A model generated the notes under the pieces. The model had not been told where the DNA came from, did not search any database, and saw only the letters and a program-made list of their open reading frames with translations. From positions 1 through 64,000 of the IMG/VR virus record IMGVR_UViG_3300000117_000009: 64,000 nucleotides of DNA; one strand, written 5' to 3'. The stretch comes from a virus. The first letter of the stretch is position 1. Each line of letters begins with the position of its first letter. A program made the position numbers and the translations under genes. Below, one piece after another: positions 38,386 to 46,789 of the stretch.

Positions 38386-38835
38386 ATGAAAAAGATTTAT
38401 CTTGCAAGTGGTTGGTTTAATCCAGTTCAAGCAGAAGAACTTACTAATTTAGAGAATATTTTTGATGCAAGATCTGATCATTTTGATCTTGCATCACCTA
38501 GAAGAATTTTTGTTTGTCCTCCTAATGCGCCAAAGGAAGTTCAGGATGAAACTTTTACTGGTAACTTGCACCATATTGAAACAGCAGACTTTTTACTAGT
38601 TAATACTCGCGACAAAGATATTGGCACAATTTGGGAGGCTGGCTATGCATTTGCATTTAAAAAGCCAATTATCTATTTTTGCGCAGGTCTTCCAGAAGGT
38701 GCTAAATTTAATCTTATGTTAGCAAGAAGTGGTATTAAGGTCTGCACATCTTTTGAGCAGCTTGAAGAATACTTGGATAGAGTAATATCTACAGGCGAGC
38801 TACCTAATGAACCTTATGCAGCCGCAATTGAATAA
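38386..38835 (+). CDS. Nucleoside 2-deoxyribosyltransferase-like protein
   Basis: A 149-residue protein of the Rossmann-like NDT family, which moves deoxyribose between bases or hydrolyses (deoxy)nucleoside monophosphates. KIYLASGWFNPVQ at the start matches the family's first strand and loop, HIETADFLLVN matches the Asp-containing strand, and DKDIGTIWEAGYAFA matches DxGTxxExGxA with the Glu nucleophile. It is close to both ThyX-family genes, the MazG-like gene and dUTPase functions, so base salvage or removal of an unwanted nucleotide is likely. Confidence 0.8.
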   Translation: MKKIYLASGWFNPVQAEELTNLENIFDARSDHFDLASPRRIFVCPPNAPKEVQDETFTGNLHHIETADFLLVNTRDKDIGTIWEAGYAFAFKKPIIYFCAGLPEGAKFNLMLARSGIKVCTSFEQLEEYLDRVISTGELPNEPYAAAIE

Positions 38836-39094
38836 AAAGTTTTGGTCTTTCAAAGACACAAAAACTCACAAAAGAGTAAAAGAAAAATACTTAATTAAGC
38901 AAGTAATAAGGCTTTTTATTTTTGACAAAAGTTTTTTATTGCAAGTAAAGTGCAAAGAAGACAGAAATAAATTACAATATGTAATACCTTATAAGTTTAT
39001 GTCAAACATATGGCCACGAGGTTTTTACTCCGGCATTTCAGACAGTGGCATTGTTCATTTTACTGACAGTGACATTATACGAGTAATAGGATAA
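38807..39094 (+). CDS. Small basic protein, unknown
   Basis: Up to 95 residues, overlapping the preceding gene by 29 bases; Met4 at 38816 is another possible start. The protein is Lys-rich with strands near the C-terminus (GFYSGISDSGIVHFTDSD). No family is recognised. Confidence 0.45.
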   Translation: MNLMQPQLNKKFWSFKDTKTHKRVKEKYLIKQVIRLFIFDKSFLLQVKCKEDRNKLQYVIPYKFMSNIWPRGFYSGISDSGIVHFTDSDIIRVIG

Positions 39095-39099
39095 TATAA

Positions 39100-39315
39100 A
39101 TGGCAAAATATAAAAAAATATTTAGAACATACTTCTTTCATAACATGTTTGGACATCCAATTATGGAAATTCTAAACAGTATAGGCAAAAGAGACTGGGC
39201 AGATTATGTTCACGATTATACTTTACCTAAAGAAGGTATTGATAAAAAAAGTACAGCAAATACAAAAGATGACGCGCCAGAAGTAAATAGAACAATTCGA
39301 CCAACAAAGGATTAA
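39100..39315 (+). CDS. Small basic protein, unknown
   Basis: A 71-residue protein with AGGA before its ATG. The N-terminal part is basic and aromatic (KKIFRTYFFHNMFGHPIMEI), followed by a charged, probably disordered tail. It is five bases before the DNA glycosylase gene. No known family. Confidence 0.5.
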   Translation: MAKYKKIFRTYFFHNMFGHPIMEILNSIGKRDWADYVHDYTLPKEGIDKKSTANTKDDAPEVNRTIRPTKD

Positions 39316-39319
39316 CGTT

Positions 39320-40138
39320 TTGCCAGAAGGACCTGAAGTAAAACTTTTTACTGAAAGACTTAATCAAAATTTTCGATATTACATGATTAAGTCTGTTGAA
39401 GTGCTAAGTGGTAGATACATTAAAAAGCCAATACAAAATCTAGAAGCACTAAACGGAAAAGAAATCAAAAGCTTTAATTGTAAAGGAAAGTTTATCTGGT
39501 TTGATTTAGACGATGTAATTGTTTTTAATACTTTAGGAATGACAGGCAGCTGGTCTAGACACAAAACAAAACATTCAAGAATAGCAATTAAATTTTACGA
39601 AAATGATACCGTATACTTTAACGATACAAGAAGCTTTGGTACGTTTCAGATTAAGTCTAGACAAGAACTTTCAAAAAAGTTAAAAAGCTTAGGCCCCGAT
39701 ATGTTGTCTAAGCCACCTGATACTGCAGAATTTATTCCTATATTTAGAAAGAAAAACAACAAAGACATATGCAGTGTTTTAATGAATCAAAACATTATTT
39801 CTGGAGTTGGCAATTATATCAAGGCTGAGTCTTTGTGGTATTCTAAAATTAATCCTCATGCTTTGATAAAAGATTTAACAGACGAAAATTTAGAAACTCT
39901 TAGGAAAGCAATATTGTTTGTTGTAAATAAGTCGTATCAAGAACAAGGTGCTTCAATAAAAGACTATTATACGTTTGATGAAGAAGAAGGCACAGCGACT
40001 GCTGGCTTTGTTGTGTACGGTAAGTCTAAAGATTACAACGGCCACAATGTAATAAAAGAGGAAACACTTGATAAGAGAGCAACTCATTGGGTTAAAGAAA
40101 GACAGATTTATGGAGTTAATCGACCTAAAACCAGGTGA
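39320..40138 (+). CDS. Fpg/Nei-family DNA glycosylase without zinc-finger cysteines
   Basis: A 272-residue base-excision enzyme that removes oxidised bases and cuts the abasic site. The start is TTG, fixed by the invariant N-terminus MPEGPEV in which Pro2 is the nucleophile and Glu3 is catalytic. GKFIWFDL carries the conserved Lys, and GVGNYIKAESLW the DNA-contact Asn. The C-terminal hairpin keeps the Arg in DKRATHWVKERQ, but all four zinc Cys are replaced, giving a zincless finger as in NEIL1. It may protect phage DNA from oxidation or remove modified bases. Confidence 0.9.
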   Translation: MPEGPEVKLFTERLNQNFRYYMIKSVEVLSGRYIKKPIQNLEALNGKEIKSFNCKGKFIWFDLDDVIVFNTLGMTGSWSRHKTKHSRIAIKFYENDTVYFNDTRSFGTFQIKSRQELSKKLKSLGPDMLSKPPDTAEFIPIFRKKNNKDICSVLMNQNIISGVGNYIKAESLWYSKINPHALIKDLTDENLETLRKAILFVVNKSYQEQGASIKDYYTFDEEEGTATAGFVVYGKSKDYNGHNVIKEETLDKRATHWVKERQIYGVNRPKTR

Positions 40139-40301
40139 CTGCATTAAATACAATTTTTTGTATTCTAATGAAGAAGAGAAAATTGGATTAGTTACAAAAA
40201 TTAAAAAAGATAATAACTTTGCTTTCATGATCTATTTAGTTGACAATAAAGGTGCTATTGATGTTATACCGTTCAATATCATGGAGTATGAAAAAATATG
40301 A
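40110..40301 (+). CDS. Small strand-rich protein, unknown
   Basis: A 63-residue protein from the ATG at 40110, which is preceded by AAAGAAAG; an earlier in-frame TTG would only extend it into the glycosylase gene. It overlaps that gene by 29 bases. The pattern LKPGDCIKYN, then IGLVTKIKKDNNFAFMIYLV suggests a small SH3-like barrel, as does the gene at 44318. Function unknown. Confidence 0.5.
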   Translation: MELIDLKPGDCIKYNFLYSNEEEKIGLVTKIKKDNNFAFMIYLVDNKGAIDVIPFNIMEYEKI

Positions 40302-40846
40302 ATATATTTGTATTGGATAAATCTGCTAAAAAGGCAGCTGAGTATCATTGCGACAAGCATGTAGTCAAAATGATTCTTGAGTCTGCACAAATGAAGTCGA
40401 CTGCACACTGGCTGCACTTGTTGTGGAGCAATAATAAGAATTTAAAAGATTTTAAAAGAGTTAGAGACGCTAAATTGTGGTTGCTGGAAAATACTAATCC
40501 GGCACTTCATCCGCCATACTCAATGACACACGTTAGACATCCATGCACTATATGGGTTTCTTCAACAGTACAAAATTATATGTGGCATTATGATTTGCTG
40601 TTTTATCTTTGCAAAGAGTATACGAAAAGATATGGTAAAATACATAAAACAGCAAATTATTTAAGCTGGTTTAAAAACAATATCCCGCAAGGTATGAAAA
40701 GCAGTAGTCTGGAAGACTTTGCAATTTGCATGAGAGAAGACTTTAAAATAAACAAAGATGCTGTTGCTTCTTATAGAAACTATTACAAAAAAGATAAAGT
40801 AAGGTTTGCTAAGTGGAAACTAAACAATACACCTATATGGTTTTAA
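40298..40846 (+). CDS. Conserved phage protein with His/Cys-rich N-terminus, unknown
   Basis: A 182-residue protein whose start MNIFVLDKSAKKAAEYHCDK, followed by HVVKMILE, I recognise as a family common in large phages, with no role known to me. Conserved-looking polar groups include YHCDKHVVK, PPYSMTHVRHPCTIW and YLSWFKNNIP. The His and Cys could bind a metal or form an active site. Its ATG overlaps the previous stop (ATGA), so the two are coupled. Confidence 0.65.
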   Translation: MNIFVLDKSAKKAAEYHCDKHVVKMILESAQMKSTAHWLHLLWSNNKNLKDFKRVRDAKLWLLENTNPALHPPYSMTHVRHPCTIWVSSTVQNYMWHYDLLFYLCKEYTKRYGKIHKTANYLSWFKNNIPQGMKSSSLEDFAICMREDFKINKDAVASYRNYYKKDKVRFAKWKLNNTPIWF

Positions 40847-41095
40847 ATGTCTTATGTAAAAGTAAATCATAACTATTTTTTAGATGATGAAGATATAGGA
40901 AAACTTATAAGTGTAAAATTTATGAATTACTATTATAATACTAAAGAAGAAATAAAATACTCTTTAATATTATCTTTTAAATATAAAAAAAACATTAGGC
41001 CTACACATATGATAATTCTTAAACCTGACTGTAGTCTTAAAAAAATACGTTTAGACTATAGCAGTCTTAATATTGAAATAAACTTTTTAAGTTAA
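40847..41095 (+). CDS. Small lysine-rich protein, unknown
   Basis: An 82-residue protein that begins directly after the previous stop. It is strand-rich and contains many Lys, Ile and Tyr. A promoter-like site lies inside the gene (40910-40939). No family recognised. Confidence 0.5.
   Translation: MSYVKVNHNYFLDDEDIGKLISVKFMNYYYNTKEEIKYSLILSFKYKKNIRPTHMIILKPDCSLKKIRLDYSSLNIEINFLS
40910..40939 (+). promoter_or_regulatory. Early-type promoter inside a small gene
   Basis: AGTGTAAA at 40910-40917, 16 bases, then TATAAT at 40934-40939. Spacing is exactly that of the other sites. It could drive the following small gene and the epimerase. Because it is within coding DNA, chance must be considered. 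Confidence 0.5.
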
Positions 41096-41104
41096 GGAAT
41101 TTAA

Positions 41105-41353
41105 ATGTCATCTTACTCAAAAGGATTAGAAGTTTCTGATCTCGTAACATTTATGCACAAAATTTTTAATAACCAATTTTCAGGCCCACGCACTGCGCTA
41201 GTCTTAAATAGAGAATATCTTTTTGAAAACAAAACAGAATATGGCATTAAAAAGTTTTTTGACTATAAAATGCTAGATACACAAAGTAACAAAGTATATA
41301 ACGTTAAAACAAGAGACATAAAAGTCGTTAAAATTTTAAAAGGAAGCAATTAA
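41105..41353 (+). CDS. Small protein, unknown
   Basis: An 82-residue protein with AAGGA before its ATG. LEVSDLVTFMHKIFNNQFSG and RTALVLNREYLF suggest an SH3-like strand arrangement similar to other small genes here. Its stop overlaps the epimerase start by one base. Confidence 0.5.
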   Translation: MSSYSKGLEVSDLVTFMHKIFNNQFSGPRTALVLNREYLFENKTEYGIKKFFDYKMLDTQSNKVYNVKTRDIKVVKILKGSN

Positions 41354-42339
41354 TGAGAATAGGCATCACTGGTGAAAAAGGTTTTATTGCAACTAACTTG
41401 TCGAAAGAAATTATCAATCAAGGGCATGAATTTGTATCTATTGATAAGTCAGATTACGCTAAGACTCTGATGATATACACAGAAACTGATGAAGTCTGCG
41501 TATATTCTAATAATGCTGAATCCTGGATTCAATTGTTTAAAAGCCTAAATCTTGACTGCATTGTGCATAATGCAGCTGTTGTGGGAACTGATGTTGTTGC
41601 TTTAAATCCTGAGCATTCTATCAACACGAATATTTTAGGCACACAGACAATTGTTGAAGCTGCAAATAGTTGTGACATGCTAATTGTATACACAGGCACA
41701 ACAGTTATTTATGACACGTATAAGTATCAAGAATTTGATATTTTTGAAAATAGTGAAATATTCCCCAGGACAAATTATGCTGTCCAGAAATACGCTGGTG
41801 AGATGCTAGTAAGGAATAATGCAAAAGAGTGGCTTGTTACACGACCTTTATTTGCTTACGGCGGCATTGGTGATATGAACTCTTTAATTGCGAAGTCTTT
41901 ATTTGGCGTTAAAAATGGAATAGAAAACATTGACATATTTTTAGATCCACAAAAAATTAAAGATTATATGCATGTAGAGGACTTTTGTAATAGTGTTGTA
42001 AGGCTAATCGACTCTAGTGTTAGAAATGAAGACTTTAACATTACAGCTAGCAATCCACATAATACTTTAGAAATAGTTTCTATTATAGAAGAAGTTACCG
42101 GTTCAACCTTGGAAATTGTAGTTAAGTGGCACCCAGAAACAGACTATCTAGGAAATCATAGACTGTCTAATCAAAAGTTTGTTGACTTTATGGGCTTTGC
42201 AAATGTTCGAACACTCAGGGAAGGCATTAATCAGTCATGGCAGTCAATAAAAGATGCGAGTGAAAGTTACAATCCCTTAAAATACTTAGATCAAGCTAAG
42301 GCTCAAGATGTCGACTTAAAACAATTTTTTCCTAAGTAG
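41353..42339 (+). CDS. NAD-dependent epimerase/dehydratase-like protein
   Basis: A 328-residue extended short-chain dehydrogenase. The N-terminal GITGEKGFIAT fits the GxxGxxG nucleotide loop, IVHNAAVVG the third strand, YTGTTVIYD the Ser/Thr region, and NYAVQKYAGE the YxxxK catalytic pair. RPLFAYGGIG and DYMHVEDFC are typical of nucleotide-sugar enzymes. It could make a sugar for DNA glycosylation or for the host surface; no glycosyltransferase is visible in this window, so the product is unknown. Confidence 0.85.
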   Translation: MRIGITGEKGFIATNLSKEIINQGHEFVSIDKSDYAKTLMIYTETDEVCVYSNNAESWIQLFKSLNLDCIVHNAAVVGTDVVALNPEHSINTNILGTQTIVEAANSCDMLIVYTGTTVIYDTYKYQEFDIFENSEIFPRTNYAVQKYAGEMLVRNNAKEWLVTRPLFAYGGIGDMNSLIAKSLFGVKNGIENIDIFLDPQKIKDYMHVEDFCNSVVRLIDSSVRNEDFNITASNPHNTLEIVSIIEEVTGSTLEIVVKWHPETDYLGNHRLSNQKFVDFMGFANVRTLREGINQSWQSIKDASESYNPLKYLDQAKAQDVDLKQFFPK

Positions 42340-42350
42340 TTTACTCAGGG

Positions 42351-42364
42351 TTTCAACCCTAAGG
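42351..42364. other. Short perfect hairpin between epimerase and nuclease genes
   Basis: AGGGTTTCAACCCT forms a 6-bp stem with a 2-base gap (or 5-bp stem with a 4-base loop). There is no T run after it. It could be a weak terminator or processing site. Confidence 0.35.
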
Positions 42365-42389
42365 CATACTTATTTAAAAAGGAGTAAGT

Positions 42390-43160
42390 ATGCCAAGAAC
42401 ATCAACCCAAGTGACATTAGTTTGTGAAACCTGCAACGCTGAATATAAAAAGCCTCAATCGAGAGCAAAGACTTCAAAGTATTGTTCAAAAGAATGTAAA
42501 AACAAAGCAAGCGCCAAATATGAAATTAAAAAGTGCGAAGTTTGTGGAATTGAGTTTAAGTCTAAAAGAGGAAAATCTTATTGTTCTAGAGAATGCTATT
42601 TGAAAAAGAACAAGCGCGAAAGAGTTACTCTTAAATGTGAATATTGCGGTATAGAGTATCAAAAGCCCAAAGGCAGAGAAACAAAGTATTGTAGTAAAGA
42701 CTGCCAGAATAAAGCGCAGAGTAGTGGCTTGCACGAAATACCTTCTAACGGTAGGATGGGATTTCGATATGATTTGCCTAATAACTACTTTTTTAAGTCT
42801 TCACTTGAAGCTGACTATGCTAGATGGTGTGAAGCAACAAACAAGTCATATGTATATGAGCACAAAACATTTACAGTCCAGTATGACGGAAGAGACAAGC
42901 AATACACACCTGACTTTTACCATCCTGATGAAAACAAATATGTAGAGCTTAAAGCAATACGTAGAGATAGAAAATTTAATTCAAATCTTTTAGCTGCAGA
43001 TCTTTTAAAACAACAGGGCGTCAACATCGATGTTTTGTTAATGCATGAGTTTTATACTCAGATTAAACAAAGTAATCACTATTGGAATATAGACAATATA
43101 GAAAATAAAAACTACAATGGAACAAAACATCTTATATACCTTAAAAAATCAGAAAAGTAA
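42390..43160 (+). CDS. Zinc-finger protein with PD-(D/E)XK-type nuclease domain
   Basis: A 256-residue protein. The first 115 residues hold three similar Cys clusters, each a CxxC followed by YCSxxC (CETC, CEVC, CEYC), which probably form treble-clef DNA-binding fingers. The C-terminal part fits a PD-(D/E)XK nuclease: SSLEADYARWCE (Glu helix), YTPDFYHPDENKYVELKA (PD and ExK), then a helix. Such fusions occur as phage homing-type or DNA-repair endonucleases. GGAG precedes the ATG. It follows a hairpin and overlaps the VWA gene by 44 bases. Confidence 0.7.
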   Translation: MPRTSTQVTLVCETCNAEYKKPQSRAKTSKYCSKECKNKASAKYEIKKCEVCGIEFKSKRGKSYCSRECYLKKNKRERVTLKCEYCGIEYQKPKGRETKYCSKDCQNKAQSSGLHEIPSNGRMGFRYDLPNNYFFKSSLEADYARWCEATNKSYVYEHKTFTVQYDGRDKQYTPDFYHPDENKYVELKAIRRDRKFNSNLLAADLLKQQGVNIDVLLMHEFYTQIKQSNHYWNIDNIENKNYNGTKHLIYLKKSEK

Positions 43161-44328
43161 AGGATTTGCAGCGCTGACAGTTGTTTTATTAGCAGGAGTT
43201 TTGGCTAGCATTTCCTTTATAGTAATTCAATACGGCAGAATATCTTTAAACGTAATGTATGAAAAACAACTTCTTGATACGTGTAGTATTAATGCAGGCA
43301 ATGGCATAAACTATACAAATGATATTAATACTATTTGTTCAAGCAACTATTTAAATCAATGCGGTTTGGAACTTGATTCCCCGGAGCCTAGCTTTTCTTG
43401 TGAAGACTTAGGACTCGAATGCAATGCAGAAAATCAGTGCAAGAGGAAATTTAAAATTACATCTACCTACGATCCAGGCAGAGGCCACGTTTCAAAAGAA
43501 AACTTTGTCGAAGTAAACGAGGAAGTTCATGACATACAACTTGTTGATACTGCTGTTATACTTCTGCTTGACTTTAGTGGTTCTATGCAAGGTAATAGAA
43601 TAAATCAATTAAAAACAACTGTAAGACAATTTGTAAATGCTGATTATAATCTAAGCTATTCTGTCATTCTTTACAATGATAGTGTAATAACAGAGACATC
43701 TATCGATAAAGGTCCGCAACATAAACAAAACGTTTTGTCTATTTTAAACACTCATAATGCAGGAGGAGGAACTAACTTTCTTTCTCCTCTGAGAAGTTCG
43801 CTCTCTAAGATTACGAGTTCTGACTATGAATCTTATTATATTGTTTTAATTAGCGATGGCTCGCCGAATGAAGGCATTGAACCTTCGAGAAACTTTGTTG
43901 AAAATAATATATTTAACATTAATCCAAACAACTGCAGACAAACAACTAGCCAGAATCCTTGTATAACGACTTATACATTAGGAGTAGATAATGCAAACGT
44001 AGCAGCTTTGCAAAGTGTTAGTGGTAACGTATTAAATCAAAACTCTATTGATTACAACTATATTGTTAATACACAACAAGTTAATGGTGCATTTAATGCA
44101 ATAATTGAAGAGATAATGTGCAAGATTGGTCCAGTTTTAGCAGAATATCCGGCAAACATATTTAATGGTTTAGACCTCCTTGAGGAAAACGTTGATTACA
44201 CTTACAATGATGAAGAAAAAATATTTAAGTTCTACGATGCTGCACCTTTATATGCTTGCACTGAAATGTTAAATAGTAATGCACAAATTACTTTACGTTG
44301 GGGAAAGACTAAAATAAATGTCCAGTAA
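43117..44328 (+). CDS. Membrane-anchored or secreted VWA-domain protein with pilin-like N-terminus
   Basis: A 403-residue protein. Residues 13-40 read like a type III (prepilin-type) signal: KSKG, then a hydrophobic helix FAALTVVLLAGVLASISFIV, as in Tad/PilX minor pilins, although the usual Glu at +5 is Thr. Several Cys follow, which suggests an oxidising location outside the cytoplasm. A VWA domain spans about residues 146-350 with a full MIDAS: DFSGS (Asp152), the Thr in GGGTNF and Asp in ISDGSPNEG. Such domains bind protein partners through a metal ion. The start overlaps the nuclease gene and has only a weak ribosome site. A surface or adhesion role is inferred. Confidence 0.72.
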   Translation: MEQNILYTLKNQKSKGFAALTVVLLAGVLASISFIVIQYGRISLNVMYEKQLLDTCSINAGNGINYTNDINTICSSNYLNQCGLELDSPEPSFSCEDLGLECNAENQCKRKFKITSTYDPGRGHVSKENFVEVNEEVHDIQLVDTAVILLLDFSGSMQGNRINQLKTTVRQFVNADYNLSYSVILYNDSVITETSIDKGPQHKQNVLSILNTHNAGGGTNFLSPLRSSLSKITSSDYESYYIVLISDGSPNEGIEPSRNFVENNIFNINPNNCRQTTSQNPCITTYTLGVDNANVAALQSVSGNVLNQNSIDYNYIVNTQQVNGAFNAIIEEIMCKIGPVLAEYPANIFNGLDLLEENVDYTYNDEEKIFKFYDAAPLYACTEMLNSNAQITLRWGKTKINVQ

Positions 44329-44548
44329 GCATGAAAAAGAAATAAGACTAGTTTCACAGTTAAAAGAAGGTGACATGATTGACATGTTTTATTATGGTAA
44401 AAAAATAAAGAATAACTGCTTAATTGTAGAGATTATTCAAGATCATTATTTTGTAAAAGGTTTAATCGTCTATTTAAACGGCACTTCTAGAGAAACAATA
44501 GATTTAGAAAACAATGAGGGGCTTTGGGTTGAAAAGTCTAAAACTTAG
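44318..44548 (+). CDS. Small strand-rich protein, unknown
   Basis: A 76-residue protein whose ATG overlaps the VWA stop by 11 bases. VSQLKEGDMIDMFYYG and NNCLIVEIIQDHYFVKGLIV suggest a small SH3-like barrel, similar to the protein at 40110-40301. No role is known. Confidence 0.5.
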   Translation: MSSKHEKEIRLVSQLKEGDMIDMFYYGKKIKNNCLIVEIIQDHYFVKGLIVYLNGTSRETIDLENNEGLWVEKSKT

Positions 44549-44559
44549 TATATTCCATG

Positions 44560-46743
44560 TTACTTTCCTGCGACAACATAATTGTATGCTCTAGATAAAT
44601 TCTTTTTTATTATATCACTCTTTGGGTGATGATTTTCTAAATAAGGCAAGCCGACTTTTATTAAATCAAACTCTTGCTCATCTTGATCTTCATCCCAGTC
44701 TTCCTCGTTCTCGCTATCCCAAGAATCTTCTATTAGATATTGAAAAATATTTACTTCTTTTTCTAATGTAACGCCTAAAACATCAAATATTTCGCGACTA
44801 AAGTTTACATTGTATACTAAACTTTTTATCGCCAATTTTGCGTAAAAACTAGACCGGCTATTATCTTCATAAGAGTTCAGGCCAAAATTAGCTAACTTAA
44901 GAACTGGTTTGATTAGTCGACAAAGCTCAATAAGTTCATCTTTACTAACAGTTCTATTATTAAAAAATTGAATTGATGAAATTATAATATTCTGAATTTC
45001 TTTCTTATCTTTCTGAAGTATGTCTTCATCGCCCAAAGAGCTTTTGATTTTCTCATGCATAATTTCACTAACAGGTGCATATACATTGTTTTTTATTTGT
45101 ATGTTTTCGTAGCCAAACTTATCAATCATTCTGTCACAAATATCTTTATCCAAAAACTTAGAGCCTGCTAGGTATAAGATTGCATTGCTGGTACCTGTCG
45201 AGATTTTTGGAACTTTAGTGTTATCTATAATGTCTAGCATTATTGATTTTGGCAAAGATGAGCTTTTTAAAAAATATGATATATTATTGTCTAAAGCAGA
45301 ATAAGTGTCAGCAAATTTTGATCCTCTCAATATCTCAGGCTTAATATTCTTTTCATAAAAACTTTCTATATATTCTTCACTGACTGTTTTGTTTTTATTA
45401 GATAACAACAAAGAAAAAATGGTACTCGAAAAGAAAGGTTTGTTTTCTAGATTGTTAAAGTTTTTGCATATAAACAAAGCTACATCTTTATTTTTAGTGC
45501 CAACAGCAGTATCTCTTACAAAACGAAGTAATTTATTGTTGTCCTTTATTTGATTTACTATAGACTTAAATGACTTTAGACTTAAGTTTTTAAAATCATA
45601 GCTATATGCTTCACTACCATATTCTGGTTGCCAATTAACTAAATCATTATCTACTAATCCTTTTAGTATTTCGTTAAATTTAGTTTTATGTTTACCTGTT
45701 TTATTCTTAAAGACATTTACGAAAGTCCCAATAGGTTTTATTGTATTACCTGAAAAGTCAAACGATACAGCCTGCTCAGGCTCGTTCCCATGAATAGTTG
45801 ACGTACCCGCGTCAGCAATACCTTGAATACCTACAGCTTTTAACAATATTGAATAATACTGTCCTCTACTTGTTTTATTTATTTCTGCGATAGCAGAAGA
45901 TATATTTCCTGCCGCTTCTTTTAAAATAACAAAAAACGAATATTGTTTGCTAACGTTTTTCGTGTGACGACCAAATCTTTTAAAACTCAATTTCATGTAT
46001 TCATACATTGCATCAGCAATTTCAAACTTATAAATATTAACTAAACTTTGTTTTTCATCAATTTTTTCTTCATCAACTTTACCGACTAAATGACTATATT
46101 TTTTAAAGATTGAGGTGAAATAATAATTGTCATATGAGGCATTGCTTTTAAGACTTTTAATGTCTTTTTCTAAGTCTTTATAGTCTTGCAAAACAGCATC
46201 TTCAGATTCTCTATGCGTAATTAAACCTGTTGAAAGTCGTATGCATTCTGCTATGTCATCAATTACAGCCTGCTTGCTTGTGTATTTGCCTGAAATTAAT
46301 TTTTGTTCTTCATTGTCTTTTGTAACATTGGCTGTTTTTGACTTGTCAATTCTGTATAAATGAAAAAAACTAGCATTAGTTGCAAAACTAGCGCTTGTTG
46401 GTGATCCAGAATTAACAAGATTTTCTAAGTTTGTCTGGTCTAAAGGGTAACCGTATATTCCATGAGGTGTATGGTATTTTACTTTTGGACTTACTTCAAA
46501 CTTTGGTATTTCAATATCACCAAACTTCTCTACGAATCTAATATATGTCGATGAATCTGCCGAAAGTATTAGCTCTTCTAAGACTCCTTCTAACGAAAGA
46601 CTTGTTTTATCTATTGTTTCAATCTTTGTCAATTCTCTTTGCTGATCAGCTGCTGATCCTTTGCGCGAGAGTCTTTCTGGCGAAGACATAATTTCTCTGC
46701 CTAGAGACTCTTTAATGTATTTTTTAAGTAGTCTAATTTTCAT
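44560..46743 (-). CDS. Large unknown protein, probable virion cargo
   Basis: A 727-residue protein on the minus strand. Residues 1-18 are basic and helical with IKE at 10-12, the capsid-targeting-like pattern of this window. At about residues 87-125, YHTPHGIYGYPLDQTNLENL and ATNASFFHLYRID resemble a conserved phage domain; its GIYxYP core might belong to an ADP-ribosyltransferase-like fold, but this is weak. The C-terminal 400 residues look like helical repeats, ending in an acidic stretch. AACAAGG precedes the ATG, exactly as in the next gene. Function unknown. Confidence 0.5.
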   Translation of the reverse strand: MKIRLLKKYIKESLGREIMSSPERLSRKGSAADQQRELTKIETIDKTSLSLEGVLEELILSADSSTYIRFVEKFGDIEIPKFEVSPKVKYHTPHGIYGYPLDQTNLENLVNSGSPTSASFATNASFFHLYRIDKSKTANVTKDNEEQKLISGKYTSKQAVIDDIAECIRLSTGLITHRESEDAVLQDYKDLEKDIKSLKSNASYDNYYFTSIFKKYSHLVGKVDEEKIDEKQSLVNIYKFEIADAMYEYMKLSFKRFGRHTKNVSKQYSFFVILKEAAGNISSAIAEINKTSRGQYYSILLKAVGIQGIADAGTSTIHGNEPEQAVSFDFSGNTIKPIGTFVNVFKNKTGKHKTKFNEILKGLVDNDLVNWQPEYGSEAYSYDFKNLSLKSFKSIVNQIKDNNKLLRFVRDTAVGTKNKDVALFICKNFNNLENKPFFSSTIFSLLLSNKNKTVSEEYIESFYEKNIKPEILRGSKFADTYSALDNNISYFLKSSSLPKSIMLDIIDNTKVPKISTGTSNAILYLAGSKFLDKDICDRMIDKFGYENIQIKNNVYAPVSEIMHEKIKSSLGDEDILQKDKKEIQNIIISSIQFFNNRTVSKDELIELCRLIKPVLKLANFGLNSYEDNSRSSFYAKLAIKSLVYNVNFSREIFDVLGVTLEKEVNIFQYLIEDSWDSENEEDWDEDQDEQEFDLIKVGLPYLENHHPKSDIIKKNLSRAYNYVVAGK

Positions 46744-46789
46744 TATAAACCTTGTTTGTTTTAATAAATATTTTAATCACATCTAGATT

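Noticed and set aside
42351-42364. Rho-independent terminator after the epimerase gene
   Set aside because: The hairpin is short and lacks a following T run, so it is listed only as a hairpin.
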